A stretch of 64,000 bases of DNA from Flavobacterium segetis (GTDB lineage: Bacteria > Bacteroidota > Bacteroidia > Flavobacteriales > Flavobacteriaceae). This document shows, piece after piece, positions 24,833 through 34,219 of this stretch. The stretch spans positions 248,001 to 312,000 of the forward strand of contig NZ_FQWE01000004.1 of assembly GCF_900129575.1 (NCBI RefSeq). The letters are read 5' to 3'. The notes under the pieces were generated by a model. That model saw only the letters and a list, made by a program, of their open reading frames with translations, made no database searches and was not told where the DNA came from. The position numbers and the translations under genes were made by a program. Every line of letters begins with the position of its first letter. Within the stretch, counting starts at the first letter, position 1.

Positions 24833-26158
24833 TTAGTTTTGAGCTTTATCTTTAGATGGAACATAATCCAAAACTAATCTTTGATTTGGATTTAAATATT
24901 TTTTAGCAACGTCTCTAATCTCCTCACGAGTGATTGACTGATAGATTTCAATTTCAGTATTAATTAGGTTAATATCGCCATATAATAAATGATAAGTTGC
25001 TAAATTATCTGCGATGCCATCAATTGTCGAATTGCTGTTTACATATTGATTTTCAAATTTATTTTGAAGCTTTTGCAAATCTTTCTCTGAAATTAACTCT
25101 GTTTGAAGATTTACAACTTCGGCATCAATTTCTCTTAAAATATCCTCTGTTGTATTTGGCGCTTGTGGCAAACCATAAATAATATAACTACCATAATCTT
25201 CTTGACTATTACTAAATGCTCCTATTTGTAAAGCCATTTTTTTATCGTCAACAATCTTCTTGTATAATCTTGAACTTTTTCCATCCGTTAAAATAGACGA
25301 AATCATATCTAAAACACGAGCATCTCTAGTTTTCATCGAAGGTGTTCTATAAGCTGCTACAATAGCAGGAATTTGGATATTAGCGTCTTCAAATTTTGCT
25401 TTTATTGTTTGAGTAATAGGATCTTCAACAAAAGTTTCTCTTTGTATAGCCGCTCCCTTTTTGATTGGTCCAAAGTATTTTTGAATCCATTCCTTCGCTT
25501 GCTCTTTTTTAAAATCACCTGCAACAACTAAAACAGCATTGTTAGGAACATAAAACTTCTTATTAAAGGCTTGAAACTCTTCTAAAGTCGCCGCATCTAA
25601 ATGGCTCATCGATCCAATAGTAGCCCAACGATAAGGGTGCTTAGTGAAAATATTCTTTTTTACTTCTGCTAAAAAATTTCCGTAAGGTTGATTATCAACA
25701 CGAAGTCTTTTTTCCTCTTTTACAACTTCATTTTGTGTATCAACACCAATTTGGTTAATAATAGGATGTAACATTCGCTCTGCTTCCATCCACAATCCTA
25801 ACTCCAAATTGTTAGACGGAAAAACTTCGTAGTAATACGTTCTATCATCAGTAGTATTAGCGTTGTTTACACCGCCGTTACTAGTTACGATTTTAAACCA
25901 TTCTCCTCGTTTAATATTTTCAGTACCTTCAAACAATAAATGTTCAAAAAAATGTGCAAAACCTGTTCTTTCAGGATTCTCATCTTTAGCGCCCACATGA
26001 TACATAACTGATGTTATTACTGTAGGAGCTGACGGATCATTATGCAAAATTACATGCAGTCCGTTTTCTAATTTGTATTCCTCAAATGCTACTTTCTGAG
26101 CAGAGGCCACTCCTCCAAGCATAAATAAAGCACCTAAAGCCATTAATGAATTTTTCAT
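24833..26158 (-). CDS. M16 zinc metallopeptidase (pitrilysin family)
   Basis: A 441-residue exported peptidase with a signal peptide of about 20 residues (VASAQ). The inverted zinc motif H69-F-F-E72-H73 (GFAHFFEHLLFEGT) and the downstream glutamate region QNEVVKEEKRLR give a complete active site. The second half-domain has SSRLYKKIVDDKKMALQIGA. It probably degrades peptides in the periplasm or at the outer membrane, working with the inactive M16 protein encoded 8 bp downstream. This active/inactive pair resembles the two-subunit M16 enzymes. Confidence 0.92.
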   Translation of the reverse strand: MKNSLMALGALFMLGGVASAQKVAFEEYKLENGLHVILHNDPSAPTVITSVMYHVGAKDENPERTGFAHFFEHLLFEGTENIKRGEWFKIVTSNGGVNNANTTDDRTYYYEVFPSNNLELGLWMEAERMLHPIINQIGVDTQNEVVKEEKRLRVDNQPYGNFLAEVKKNIFTKHPYRWATIGSMSHLDAATLEEFQAFNKKFYVPNNAVLVVAGDFKKEQAKEWIQKYFGPIKKGAAIQRETFVEDPITQTIKAKFEDANIQIPAIVAAYRTPSMKTRDARVLDMISSILTDGKSSRLYKKIVDDKKMALQIGAFSNSQEDYGSYIIYGLPQAPNTTEDILREIDAEVVNLQTELISEKDLQKLQNKFENQYVNSNSTIDGIADNLATYHLLYGDINLINTEIEIYQSITREEIRDVAKKYLNPNQRLVLDYVPSKDKAQN

Positions 26159-26327
26159 AAGGTTAATAATTTAGTTGATTTTTAATATTAGTATAATTTT
26201 TATTCAAGTTGTTACATCAAAATACGATAATATTGACACAAAATAGCGTCATTTACATATGAAAATTCGATAGCATAAACTTAAAAAATATTAATACCTA
26301 CGTACAAAATAATATTTACGACCTAAA

Positions 26328-26357
26328 TTGCAAGTTAAATATATAATTGTATATTTG
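26328..26357 (+). promoter_or_regulatory. Full flavobacterial promoter of rplU-rpmA
   Basis: TTG (26328-26330), a 19-bp spacer and TATATTTG (26350-26357) match the consensus exactly. The rplU start is 30 nt downstream. Confidence 0.8.
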
Positions 26358-26387
26358 CAACCTTAAAAATTATTAAAACAAATCAGT

Positions 26388-26810
26388 ATGTATGCAATCG
26401 TAGAGATAGCAGGGCAACAATTCAAAGTAAGCAAAGACTTAAAGGTTTATGTTAACCGTTTGACTAATGAGGAAGGTTCAAAAGTTTCTTTTGACAAAGT
26501 TCTTTTATTAGATGATAACGGAACTATCACTTTAGGCGCCCCAGCTATAGAAGGTGCTTCAGTAGAAGCTAAAGTGTTACAACACTTAAAAGGAGATAAA
26601 GTTATCGTTTTCAAAAAGAAAAGAAGAAAAGGATACAAAAAGAGAAACGGTCATAGACAATATCTCACTCAAATTGTAATTGAAGGTATAACAGGTCTTA
26701 GTGCTAAAAAAGCAACAGCTAAGAAAGAAACTGCTGAGACAACTACAGAAGAAGTTGAAGCTCCAAAGAAAAAGGCAGCTAAAGCTAAAAAAGAAGATAC
26801 TCAAGAATAA
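26388..26810 (+). CDS. rplU: 50S ribosomal protein L21
   Basis: A 140-residue large-subunit protein. The first 100 residues are a complete L21 (MYAIVEIAGQQFKVSKDLKV, VLLLDDNGTITLGAPAIEGA, FKKKRRKGYKKRNGHRQYLT). The last 35 residues form a Lys/Ala/Glu-rich tail (KKATAKKETAETTTEEVEAP...) that is absent from E. coli L21 and common in Bacteroidota. It is co-transcribed with rpmA 23 bp downstream. Confidence 0.97.
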   Translation: MYAIVEIAGQQFKVSKDLKVYVNRLTNEEGSKVSFDKVLLLDDNGTITLGAPAIEGASVEAKVLQHLKGDKVIVFKKKRRKGYKKRNGHRQYLTQIVIEGITGLSAKKATAKKETAETTTEEVEAPKKKAAKAKKEDTQE

Positions 26811-26833
26811 TAACAAAATAAAACTAATACGTC

Positions 26834-27100
26834 ATGGCTCACAAGAAAGGTGTTGGTAGTTCTAAGAATGGTAGAGAATCAGAATCAAAACGTTTAGGTG
26901 TTAAGATTTTTGGTGGTCAAGCTGCTATTGCTGGGAACATCATCGTAAGACAAAGAGGTTCAAAACACAATCCAGGTGAAAATGTTTACATCAGTAAAGA
27001 TCACACACTACACGCAAGAGTAGATGGAGTTGTTAAGTTCCAAAAGAAAAGAGATAACAAATCTTATGTATCAATACTTCCATTTGAAGTTCAAGCATAA
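26834..27100 (+). CDS. rpmA: 50S ribosomal protein L27
   Basis: An 88-residue large-subunit protein whose N terminus reaches the peptidyl-transferase centre. [40 protein letters not shown] and [20 protein letters not shown] are the family signature. The N terminus begins directly with AHKKG, without the cleavable extension of Firmicutes. It is the second gene of the rplU-rpmA operon and is followed by a strong terminator. Confidence 0.97.
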   Translation: MAHKKGVGSSKNGRESESKRLGVKIFGGQAAIAGNIIVRQRGSKHNPGENVYISKDHTLHARVDGVVKFQKKRDNKSYVSILPFEVQA

Positions 27101-27120
27101 TTTGATTATTTTCAAGAAAA

Positions 27121-27155
27121 AAAAAGCCTTTAGAGAAATCTAAAGGTTTTTTTTT
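27121..27155 (+). terminator. Terminator of rplU-rpmA
   Basis: AAAAAGCCTTTAGA, GAAA loop, TCTAAAGGTTTTTTTTT, 20 nt after the rpmA stop. Confidence 0.9.
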
Positions 27156-27365
27156 ATAGCTAAAAACTTTTTGAAAATAATTTAAGAATTTGGTAAGCTA
27201 GTTAATAATCTATTATCCCAGCTATTTATATAACGATCGCACTTAAATTCATTTTTTAGGAACGTTATTTGATTACTAAGAAATGATATAAATTGATTTA
27301 AAACTGAGTGTTTTATAACATTAAATTGATACTATCCCATATCTTACAATCTAATGATTTGCTTT

Positions 27366-27845
27366 ATGAAAAAACTTTTACTTATTATGACTTTTTTAGT
27401 AACGATGGTGTCGTTAGCTCAAAATAAAAATTTCACAGTAGATCAAAACTATATTACTTGGAAATTCATATATGAAAATTCAGAAAGTATAGTAAAGTTA
27501 CAGAATAATTTAGGACTTCTGTTTAAGACAGATTCCACGGGATTCGTTAAAAGAACTAATTTTAATGATAGAAGATTATTAAAACTCGAAGCAGAATTTA
27601 AAATTGAATCAAAGCACAATAGGTATCGTGTTACGGTTTATAATATAAAATTTCTGCAAGATCCTGCTATAGTCAGCGGTGATAGTTTACTTTCTAAATT
27701 AGAAGATGAGATAACTATAGAGCAAAAATTACTCAATAGAAAGGGCTTGATAAGACAATCATCATTTGGTCACAATTTAACTGAAATTTTAAATCCTTAT
27801 TTTAACCAATTATTTGTGATCAATAAACATATTACCGATTGGTAA
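27366..27845 (+). CDS. Exported protein of unknown function
   Basis: From the ATG at 27366 the product is 159 residues with a clear signal peptide (MKKLLLIMTFLVTMVSLAQ). The codon 12 nt upstream at 27354 would add four residues and is less likely. The mature part is a small beta-rich domain beginning NFTVDQNYITWKFIYENSES. Patterns such as ITWKxIYE recall the DUF4468-like exported domain of Bacteroidota, but the match is weak. No lipobox or catalytic motif is seen. It is alone between two terminators. Confidence 0.6.
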   Translation: MKKLLLIMTFLVTMVSLAQNKNFTVDQNYITWKFIYENSESIVKLQNNLGLLFKTDSTGFVKRTNFNDRRLLKLEAEFKIESKHNRYRVTVYNIKFLQDPAIVSGDSLLSKLEDEITIEQKLLNRKGLIRQSSFGHNLTEILNPYFNQLFVINKHITDW

Positions 27846-27853
27846 TTTAACAA

Positions 27854-27892
27854 AAAAAACGTCAAAAACTTAAAAAGCCTTTGACGTTTTTT
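27854..27892. terminator. Terminator between the exported protein gene and tRNA-Arg
   Basis: AAAAACGTCAAA, a 13-base loop and TTTGACGTTTTTT. It serves the upstream gene on + and the tRNA on the minus strand, whose 3' end is 4 nt away. Confidence 0.85.
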
Positions 27893-27896
27893 ATTG

Positions 27897-27970
27897 TGAC
27901 CGCGACAGGGTTCGAACCTGCAACCCTCAGAGTCGAAATCTGATATTCTATCCAGTTGAACTACGCAGCC
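27897..27970 (-). tRNA. tRNA-Arg (anticodon TCG)
   Basis: On the minus strand a 74-nt cloverleaf runs from GGCTGCG to CGCGGTCA. The acceptor stem pairs with two G-U wobbles. The anticodon stem TCAGA/TCTGA encloses TTTCGAC, so the anticodon is TCG, read as arginine (CGA). The T arm has the standard GGTTCGAACC. CCA is not encoded. Confidence 0.93.
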
Positions 27971-28033
27971 ATTTAAAATTAAAATTTTTGATTGATCATG
28001 CGAACTATAAAAATCTTAATTCAAACCTATTAT

Positions 28034-28483
28034 TTAAACAAGCAATTTTTTTACAATTGTTGAAATTGTCTTTCCTTCTGCGGTTCCACCTAATTGTGCT
28101 GATGCTAAACCCATTACTTTACCCATCGACGCTATTCCTGAAGCTCCAGTTTCTGAGATGATTTTCACTATTACAACTTCAACTTCGGCTTCGGTTAATT
28201 GTGCTGGTAAAAACTTTTCGATAACTGCGATTTGAGCTAATTCTGGTTCAGCTAAATCCAGACGGTTTTGTTCAGTAAAAATTCTTGCGCTTTCTTTACG
28301 CGTTTTCACAAGTCTTTGCAGCAATTTAACTTCATCATCAGCTGTTATTTCTTCTTTAGATCCTGATGCAGTCTGCGCTAATAGAATCTCTGATTTAATA
28401 GCTCTTAGAGCTTCTAATGCTACAGTATCTTTGGCTCTCATGGCAATTTTAAGATCGTCCATGATTAATGTTGATAAACTCAT
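28034..28483 (-). CDS. yqeY: GatB/YqeY-domain protein
   Basis: A 149-residue cytoplasmic protein of the YqeY family (start MSLSTLIMDDLKIAMRAKD). It contains LEALRAIKSEILLAQTASGS, LLQRLVKTRKESARIF and the C-terminal GatB-like tail GASGIASMGKVMGLASAQLG. This domain shares the tRNA-recognition fold of the tail of amidotransferase GatB, but the role of free YqeY is not established. It follows ftsZ on the same strand, after a strong terminator, and is therefore probably expressed separately. Confidence 0.92.
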   Translation of the reverse strand: MSLSTLIMDDLKIAMRAKDTVALEALRAIKSEILLAQTASGSKEEITADDEVKLLQRLVKTRKESARIFTEQNRLDLAEPELAQIAVIEKFLPAQLTEAEVEVVIVKIISETGASGIASMGKVMGLASAQLGGTAEGKTISTIVKKLLV

Positions 28484-28673
28484 AAGTATATTTTTTTAAG
28501 TCAACGAATTGACTAATTTTTAAGTTATTTTATAAACTTTAATAGAAATAAAATTTACATTCTTTTGACTATTATATAAAAAAAATTAATCATCTTCCAA
28601 AATTTATTGGCTTGGCAAATTTAGAGAAATTTACTTGAAATAGCAATGAATTACAACTAGAGATTAGTATAAA

Positions 28674-28710
28674 AAATAACCCGAAAATTAAATTAATTTT
28701 CGGGTTATTT
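28674..28710 (-). terminator. Terminator of the division cluster, after ftsZ
   Basis: AAATAACCCGAAAATTAA and TTAATTTTCGGGTTATTT make an 18-bp perfect stem followed by Ts on the minus strand, 17 nt after the ftsZ stop. Confidence 0.92.
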
Positions 28711-28727
28711 CTTTTTTAATGAAAATA

Positions 28728-30665
28728 TTAATCTACATTATCATGTAAATACGAATTATTTGAACGTAACTGTAAATCATTGTTACTATCAGTTCCTACA
28801 GAAATTCTCGAATTACTATTGTTAGTAGAATTATTATTTGATATATCTATTCCTAAGCGCTTATATGCTGGCTCTTTTTCGTATTCATCAATTTTTGAAA
28901 CATTGTTGTTAAACTTATAGTTAAATTCTTTTAACTTTTTTCTTCTTTCGTCTGCTCTTAACCGCAATGTTTCCTCAATGGTCATCTCCATTGGAGACAC
29001 AGACTCATTTTCTATCGATTCAGCAGCTGGTTTTTCAACTTGCTTCATCGTAATGTTCATCTCCGCTGGAATAACAATTTCTGGAACTTTTACAACTGGC
29101 TTAGCAGTAAATTCCGGCTCTAAATCCATATATTCCTCGAGCGAATATTTAATTATTCCTTTATCCGACAACTCAGTTACAGGAATAAACTGAATCGCAT
29201 CATTTACTTTAATATTATGAACTTCATTATTTAATTCAAATGAAACTTTTTTTTCCTGAACTTCCTCTATGGGCTCAGACTTGAAAAGTGGTAAATCAAA
29301 AGAAAAAGTCGTTTGCTCTTCTCTTTCTACTATTTTTGGTTGTACCGCTTTCACTTCTTTTACTGGGGAAGAAATTTTAAAATCAACATCACTAATAGGA
29401 GAAACAATTTCGAAAGAGACGTCAAGATTTTTAATAAAATCAGACATTACTAATAAATCTTCTTTTTCAGCTGTTGGCATTGCAACTGCTAATTCTGATT
29501 TTGTTTCTTTATCATCAGACAAATCAAATATAATTCTTTCATTTGAAAGAGAACTCTTAGAATCCGAGTTTAAATCAAAAGCGGCGACTGATTTATTACT
29601 TAAATTATGAACACTCTTTTGTTCATCCTCTAAAGTATGAATTATTTTTTTTGGTTCAGTATTAACTATTTCGTTTTGCTGTTCGATGTCAAATCCAGTT
29701 GCAATTATTGTGACAGCTATCGCATCTCCTAGTGATTCATCTTCACCGACACCCATAATAATATTTGCGTTGTGACCTGCTTCAACTTGAATATGATCAT
29801 TAATTTCTCCAATCTCGTCAATTGTAATTTCATTAGTTCCAGAAACGATAAGCAACAATACGTTTTTAGCACCTGTAATTTTATTGTCATTTAATAAAGG
29901 AGAATCTAACGCTGCAACTATCGCTTCTTTTGCTCTATTTTCACCAGAAGATACTGAAGATCCCATTATTGCAGTTCCACTGTTAAATAAAACCGTCTTA
30001 GCATCTCTCAAATCGATATTTTGAGTGTAATGATGCGTGATTACTTCAGCAATTCCTCTTGAGGCTGTTGCCAAAACCTCATCAGCTTTTGAAAACCCAG
30101 CTTTGAAACCCAGATTTCCATAGACTTCTCTTAATTTATTATTATTGATAACAATTAATGAATCAACCTGCTTACGTAATTTTTCAATACCAATTAAAGC
30201 TTGTTCTTGACGCACCTTACCTTCAAAAAGAAACGGTAATGTTACAATTCCTACAGTGAGAATATCTCTTTCTTTAGCTAATTGCGCAATTACTGGCGCA
30301 GCTCCAGTTCCAGTTCCTCCGCCCATTCCGGCTGTTATAAAAACCATTTTAGTATTTCGATCTAACATCTTTTCAATATCAGAAATACTCTCAATAGCTG
30401 ATTGTTGTCCTACATCAGGATTTGCTCCCGCACCAAGTCCCTCAGTCAAGTGAACTCCCAACTGAATTTTATTAGGCACAGAACTATTTTGCAAAGCTTG
30501 AGAATCCGTATTGCATACGATAAAATCTACGCCTTTAATTCCCTGCTTAAACATGTGATTAATGGCATTGCTTCCACCGCCACCTACTCCTATAACTTTT
30601 ATCACATTTGATTGATTTTTTGGTAAATCAAATGAAATACTTCCAAATTCTGAGTCGCTCATCAT
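28728..30665 (-). CDS. ftsZ: Cell division GTPase FtsZ
   Basis: The tubulin-like protein that assembles the division ring. The globular part fills about 18-330: GVGGGGSNAINHM, VDFIVCNTDSQAL, the GTP-binding GMGGGTGTGAAPV, DLRDAKTVLFNSG and the T7-loop region. The full length is 645 residues against about 380 in E. coli, because of an acidic, low-complexity linker (about 335-590), typical of Bacteroidota. A likely C-terminal interaction peptide, EKEPAYKRLGIDI, lies near residue 605 and is followed by an Asn-rich tail. It is the last gene of the dcw cluster. Confidence 0.97.
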   Translation of the reverse strand: MMSDSEFGSISFDLPKNQSNVIKVIGVGGGGSNAINHMFKQGIKGVDFIVCNTDSQALQNSSVPNKIQLGVHLTEGLGAGANPDVGQQSAIESISDIEKMLDRNTKMVFITAGMGGGTGTGAAPVIAQLAKERDILTVGIVTLPFLFEGKVRQEQALIGIEKLRKQVDSLIVINNNKLREVYGNLGFKAGFSKADEVLATASRGIAEVITHHYTQNIDLRDAKTVLFNSGTAIMGSSVSSGENRAKEAIVAALDSPLLNDNKITGAKNVLLLIVSGTNEITIDEIGEINDHIQVEAGHNANIIMGVGEDESLGDAIAVTIIATGFDIEQQNEIVNTEPKKIIHTLEDEQKSVHNLSNKSVAAFDLNSDSKSSLSNERIIFDLSDDKETKSELAVAMPTAEKEDLLVMSDFIKNLDVSFEIVSPISDVDFKISSPVKEVKAVQPKIVEREEQTTFSFDLPLFKSEPIEEVQEKKVSFELNNEVHNIKVNDAIQFIPVTELSDKGIIKYSLEEYMDLEPEFTAKPVVKVPEIVIPAEMNITMKQVEKPAAESIENESVSPMEMTIEETLRLRADERRKKLKEFNYKFNNNVSKIDEYEKEPAYKRLGIDISNNNSTNNSNSRISVGTDSNNDLQLRSNNSYLHDNVD

Positions 30666-30725
30666 TTTATCTGGTTTTTGAAATTGTTATATTATTTACT
30701 GTAATTTTTTTTTGGAATAAACCAA

Positions 30726-32108
30726 TTATTCTGCATTATCTAAAAAATCCTTAATCTTGTCAACATAACGATCAAAGAAATTCCTTTGTATTCTACTTAC
30801 CGTCGAATTTTGTTTTTCATTTGCATTAGTTTCATGCATATCCGTAGCGTTATGTAAAACTTCATCAGTTGGAGTGTTTACAATAGGTGGTCTATAAACA
30901 GGAGCTTTCGGTTGCGCTATGGCTTCAATTCGAATTGCACTTTGCGACTTATTTTCAATGCTTTTCATCACTAATCCTACCGCTGTTGCGTACAAAGGAC
31001 TTGCAATTTCTTCATCAGAATTTCCAGCAAGATGCTCATTAGGATAACCAATTCTAGTATCCATTCCTGTAATATACTCTACTAATTGCTTAATGTGTTT
31101 CAATTGAGCACCGCCGCCAGTAAGGACGATTCCAGCAATCAATTTTTTACGAGGATCTTCATGACCGTATGCTTTTACCTCCGTAAAAACTAAATCAACT
31201 ATTTCAACTACTCGTGCATGAATGATTTTAGACAGATTTTTTAAAGAAATCTCTTTTGGCTCTCTGCCTCTTAATCCGGGAATAGAGACAATCTCATTGT
31301 CCTTATTTTCACCAGGCCACGCTGAACCAAATTTAACTTTAAGCAATTCGGCCTGTTTTTCAATAATTGAACAGCCCTCTTTTATATCGTCAGTAATCAC
31401 ATTACCCCCAAAAGGAATTACAGCAGTGTGCCGAATAATGCCATCTTTAAAAATAGCTAGATCAGTTGTGCCACCACCAATATCTATCAATGCGACACCA
31501 GCTTCTTTTTCCTCTTGACTTAAAACGGCATCTGCTGACGCTAAAGGCTCTAGTGTGAGTCCTGATAATTCAATTCCTGAACTCTGAATACATCTTCCCA
31601 CGTTGCGTATTGATGAAGCCTGCCCTACTACAACATGAAAACTAGATTCTAATCTTCCGCCATACATACCGATTGGTTCTTTTATTTCAGACTGTCCATC
31701 GATTTTAAATTCTTGTGGTAAAACATGAATAATTTCTTCGCCAGGTAACATGGCTAGTTTATTAACTTGGTCAATTAATAGCTGAATATCCATTCCTCCT
31801 ATAACTTCCTCAGAATTGCTTCTACTTATATAGTCAGTGTGTTGAATACTGCGAATGTGTTGTCCCGCAATTCCAACAACTACATCTTTTATTTTGTAAC
31901 CTGAGTTTAACTCGGCTTCTTGAACAGCTTGTTGAATAGATAGGATAGTTTGAGTAATATTATTTACCACACCTCTGGCCACACCTAAACTTTTAGATTT
32001 TCCTAAACCTAAAATTTCTAGTTTACCATATTCATTCTTCTTGCCTATCATGGCAACTATTTTGGTGGTGCCTATATCTAGACCTACTGCAATATTCTCT
32101 TTTTCCAT
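30726..32108 (-). CDS. ftsA: Cell division protein FtsA
   Basis: A 460-residue actin-like ATPase that tethers FtsZ to the membrane. ATP-binding elements are AVGLDIGTTKIVAMIGKK, VALIDIGGGTTDLAIFKDG and VLTGGGAQLKHIKQL. The SHS2 (1C) insertion occupies about 85-165. A linker follows, and a C-terminal amphipathic-looking helix (RIQRNFFDRYVDKIKDFL) probably gives membrane binding. It lies 60 bp upstream of ftsZ and 6 bp downstream of ftsQ. Confidence 0.96.
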   Translation of the reverse strand: MEKENIAVGLDIGTTKIVAMIGKKNEYGKLEILGLGKSKSLGVARGVVNNITQTILSIQQAVQEAELNSGYKIKDVVVGIAGQHIRSIQHTDYISRSNSEEVIGGMDIQLLIDQVNKLAMLPGEEIIHVLPQEFKIDGQSEIKEPIGMYGGRLESSFHVVVGQASSIRNVGRCIQSSGIELSGLTLEPLASADAVLSQEEKEAGVALIDIGGGTTDLAIFKDGIIRHTAVIPFGGNVITDDIKEGCSIIEKQAELLKVKFGSAWPGENKDNEIVSIPGLRGREPKEISLKNLSKIIHARVVEIVDLVFTEVKAYGHEDPRKKLIAGIVLTGGGAQLKHIKQLVEYITGMDTRIGYPNEHLAGNSDEEIASPLYATAVGLVMKSIENKSQSAIRIEAIAQPKAPVYRPPIVNTPTDEVLHNATDMHETNANEKQNSTVSRIQRNFFDRYVDKIKDFLDNAE

Positions 32109-32114
32109 TATCTA

Positions 32115-32837
32115 TTATTTAGTGCAAACTACTTGTTCCGTAAATCGGAGGTCAATTTTCTTATATTTATACAACGAACTATCTAAAACTGCTTTTTGAA
32201 AAAAAGCTTTATAATTCTTAAATTTTTGTTCAACATTTGTTAAGGTACCAAAGTCAATTTGATAATCAAAATTTCTGTTGTGCATTTTTAAGCTACCGTT
32301 GGACAAAATTTGGATTCCAATTATATTTTTTTTTAAAAAAGAATCATCATAAATCAAGCGAAACAATGCTGCTAAATCTTCGTTGTTATTTTTATTTATT
32401 TTCCCTGAAACAAGTGGGACTCTGGCTGTAAAATTAGTAGACAATGACATACTATCTCCCTTATAATCAATGTAAAAAGAATTACCATTTTCAAAAATTC
32501 TAGCAATAGGAGTTTTTTGTTTTACTATTGCTTTCAGCACACCATCTATACTCACAAATACATCTGATTTTTCAATCATGTCTTGTGCATTTAGGCTTTT
32601 TTCCAACTTATTCAAATCTAAATCTTCTTTTTCAATGCTTGTTACTAGTTGATTATTTTCTATTAACAATTTATTAACCGTTTCTTGTTTAACAAAAGGC
32701 GAATTATCTTCTACAAAAGTGATTGTGCATTTTGTCAATTTTCTTTTTTCACTTCGTTTAGAAGTAAATGAAAATAAAAAAATCACAACAAAAAACATCA
32801 CTATCAAACGTATATTTATCCAGTTAAAACGTTTCAT
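32115..32837 (-). CDS. ftsQ: Cell division protein FtsQ-like
   Basis: A 240-residue single-pass membrane protein. One N-terminal transmembrane segment (about 9-23, IRLIVMFFVVIFLFSF) is followed by a periplasmic part with a POTRA-like start (TVNKLLIENNQLVTSIEKED, LEKSLNAQDMIEKSDVFVSI). Sequence similarity to E. coli FtsQ is low, as is usual, so the name rests mainly on topology and position between murC and ftsA. It overlaps murC by 14 nt, indicating translational coupling. Confidence 0.88.
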   Translation of the reverse strand: MKRFNWINIRLIVMFFVVIFLFSFTSKRSEKRKLTKCTITFVEDNSPFVKQETVNKLLIENNQLVTSIEKEDLDLNKLEKSLNAQDMIEKSDVFVSIDGVLKAIVKQKTPIARIFENGNSFYIDYKGDSMSLSTNFTARVPLVSGKINKNNNEDLAALFRLIYDDSFLKKNIIGIQILSNGSLKMHNRNFDYQIDFGTLTNVEQKFKNYKAFFQKAVLDSSLYKYKKIDLRFTEQVVCTK

Positions 32838-34173
32838 CTATTGCTTTTTTAATGGTTGAAACCAATTCTCCAATATCTCCTGCTCCAATAGTTACAATAA
32901 TTTTCGCATTACTGGCTAAAACGGCCTGAATTAAATCACTCTTGTCTATTAGCTTTTTGTTTTTACTTGTCATTTTATCCATAAGCCATTGCGAAGTGAT
33001 ACCCTGCATTGGTAATTCGCGAGCAGGATAAATATCCAATAAAATAACTTCATCAAATGCCGATAAACTTTTTGCAAAATCATCTGCAAAGTCTCTAGTT
33101 CTGCTAAACAAATGAGGCTGAAAAATAGCGAGAACCTTTTGACCAGGATACAATTCTGTTACCGCTTGATGTACTGCATTTATTTCTGTAGGATGATGCG
33201 CATAATCATCAATATAAATTTTTTCTTCGGTTTTTATTTGATAGGAAAATCTTCTTTTTATTCCTTTGAAAGTCGAAACAGCTTTTACAATTGCAACAGA
33301 TGAAGTCCCATATAAATCAGCCATAGCTATCGCCATTAGCACATTCATCAAATTATGTCTTCCGGGTAAACCAAAATGAAAATCTTTAATTAAAACAGTC
33401 GGTGTTTGTACGTCAAAAACATAACTTCCATCTCCTACTCTCACATTAAATGCCTTGTAACTCGATTCTTCATCAATAGCACATACAACTCCCTCGAGTG
33501 GTAACTCTTTTGTTACAAAAAGATTACGCTTATCTTTAATTTTATCCGCAAATTCTTTAAATGATTCCTCGATGGCTTGACTTGTACCATAAATATCTAA
33601 ATGGTCAGCATCCATAGAGGTTATACACGCGATGTTAGGATGCAAATGTAAAAACGAACGATCAAATTCATCGGCTTCAACAACAGTTACCGATTTTCCA
33701 GTACCAATTAAATTAGAATTATAATTCACTACTATTCCACCAATAAAAGCAGTAACGTCAACTCCACTTTCATATAAAATATGCCCTAAAATTCCAGATG
33801 TTGTCGTTTTCCCGTGTGTTCCTGCAACAGCAAAACAAAAGGTATCTTTTGTAATTAATCCAAGAACTTCTGCTCTTTTTTTAATTTGAAAATCTCTTTC
33901 TATAAAATAATTCCATTCTGAGTGAGATGCTGGAACTGCTGGCGTAATAATAACCAAGGTGTTTTCAGTATAAAAATCCTTTGGAATCAGATCTATAGCA
34001 TCTTCAAAATGAATTGAAATTCCGCTTTCAATCATTTCATTAGTAAGAACGGAAGGCGTTTTGTCGTAACCACATACTTGCTTTCCCAAATTCTTGAAAT
34101 AGCGTGCAAGATTACTCATCCCGATTCCTCCGATTCCTATAAAGTAGACGTTATTTATTTGATTAATATTCAT
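32824..34173 (-). CDS. murC: UDP-N-acetylmuramate-L-alanine ligase
   Basis: A 449-residue ATP-dependent Mur ligase that adds L-alanine to UDP-MurNAc in the cytoplasm. A Rossmann-like start (NVYFIGIGGIGMSNLARYF), the P-loop AGTHGKTTTSGIL, the acidic VVEADEFDRSFLHL, MDADHLDIYG and YIDDYAHHPTEI are all in order and match MurC rather than the other Mur ligases. The 3' end overlaps ftsQ by 14 nt. Confidence 0.97.
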   Translation of the reverse strand: MNINQINNVYFIGIGGIGMSNLARYFKNLGKQVCGYDKTPSVLTNEMIESGISIHFEDAIDLIPKDFYTENTLVIITPAVPASHSEWNYFIERDFQIKKRAEVLGLITKDTFCFAVAGTHGKTTTSGILGHILYESGVDVTAFIGGIVVNYNSNLIGTGKSVTVVEADEFDRSFLHLHPNIACITSMDADHLDIYGTSQAIEESFKEFADKIKDKRNLFVTKELPLEGVVCAIDEESSYKAFNVRVGDGSYVFDVQTPTVLIKDFHFGLPGRHNLMNVLMAIAMADLYGTSSVAIVKAVSTFKGIKRRFSYQIKTEEKIYIDDYAHHPTEINAVHQAVTELYPGQKVLAIFQPHLFSRTRDFADDFAKSLSAFDEVILLDIYPARELPMQGITSQWLMDKMTSKNKKLIDKSDLIQAVLASNAKIIVTIGAGDIGELVSTIKKAIDETF

Positions 34174-34219
34174 TTTTTATTTTATAAAATCCGAAAGACC
34201 ACGAAGTAATGCTACAGTA

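Noticed and set aside
24397..24855. Plus-strand frame inside the M16 gene
   Set aside because: Antisense shadow without start context or recognisable domains.
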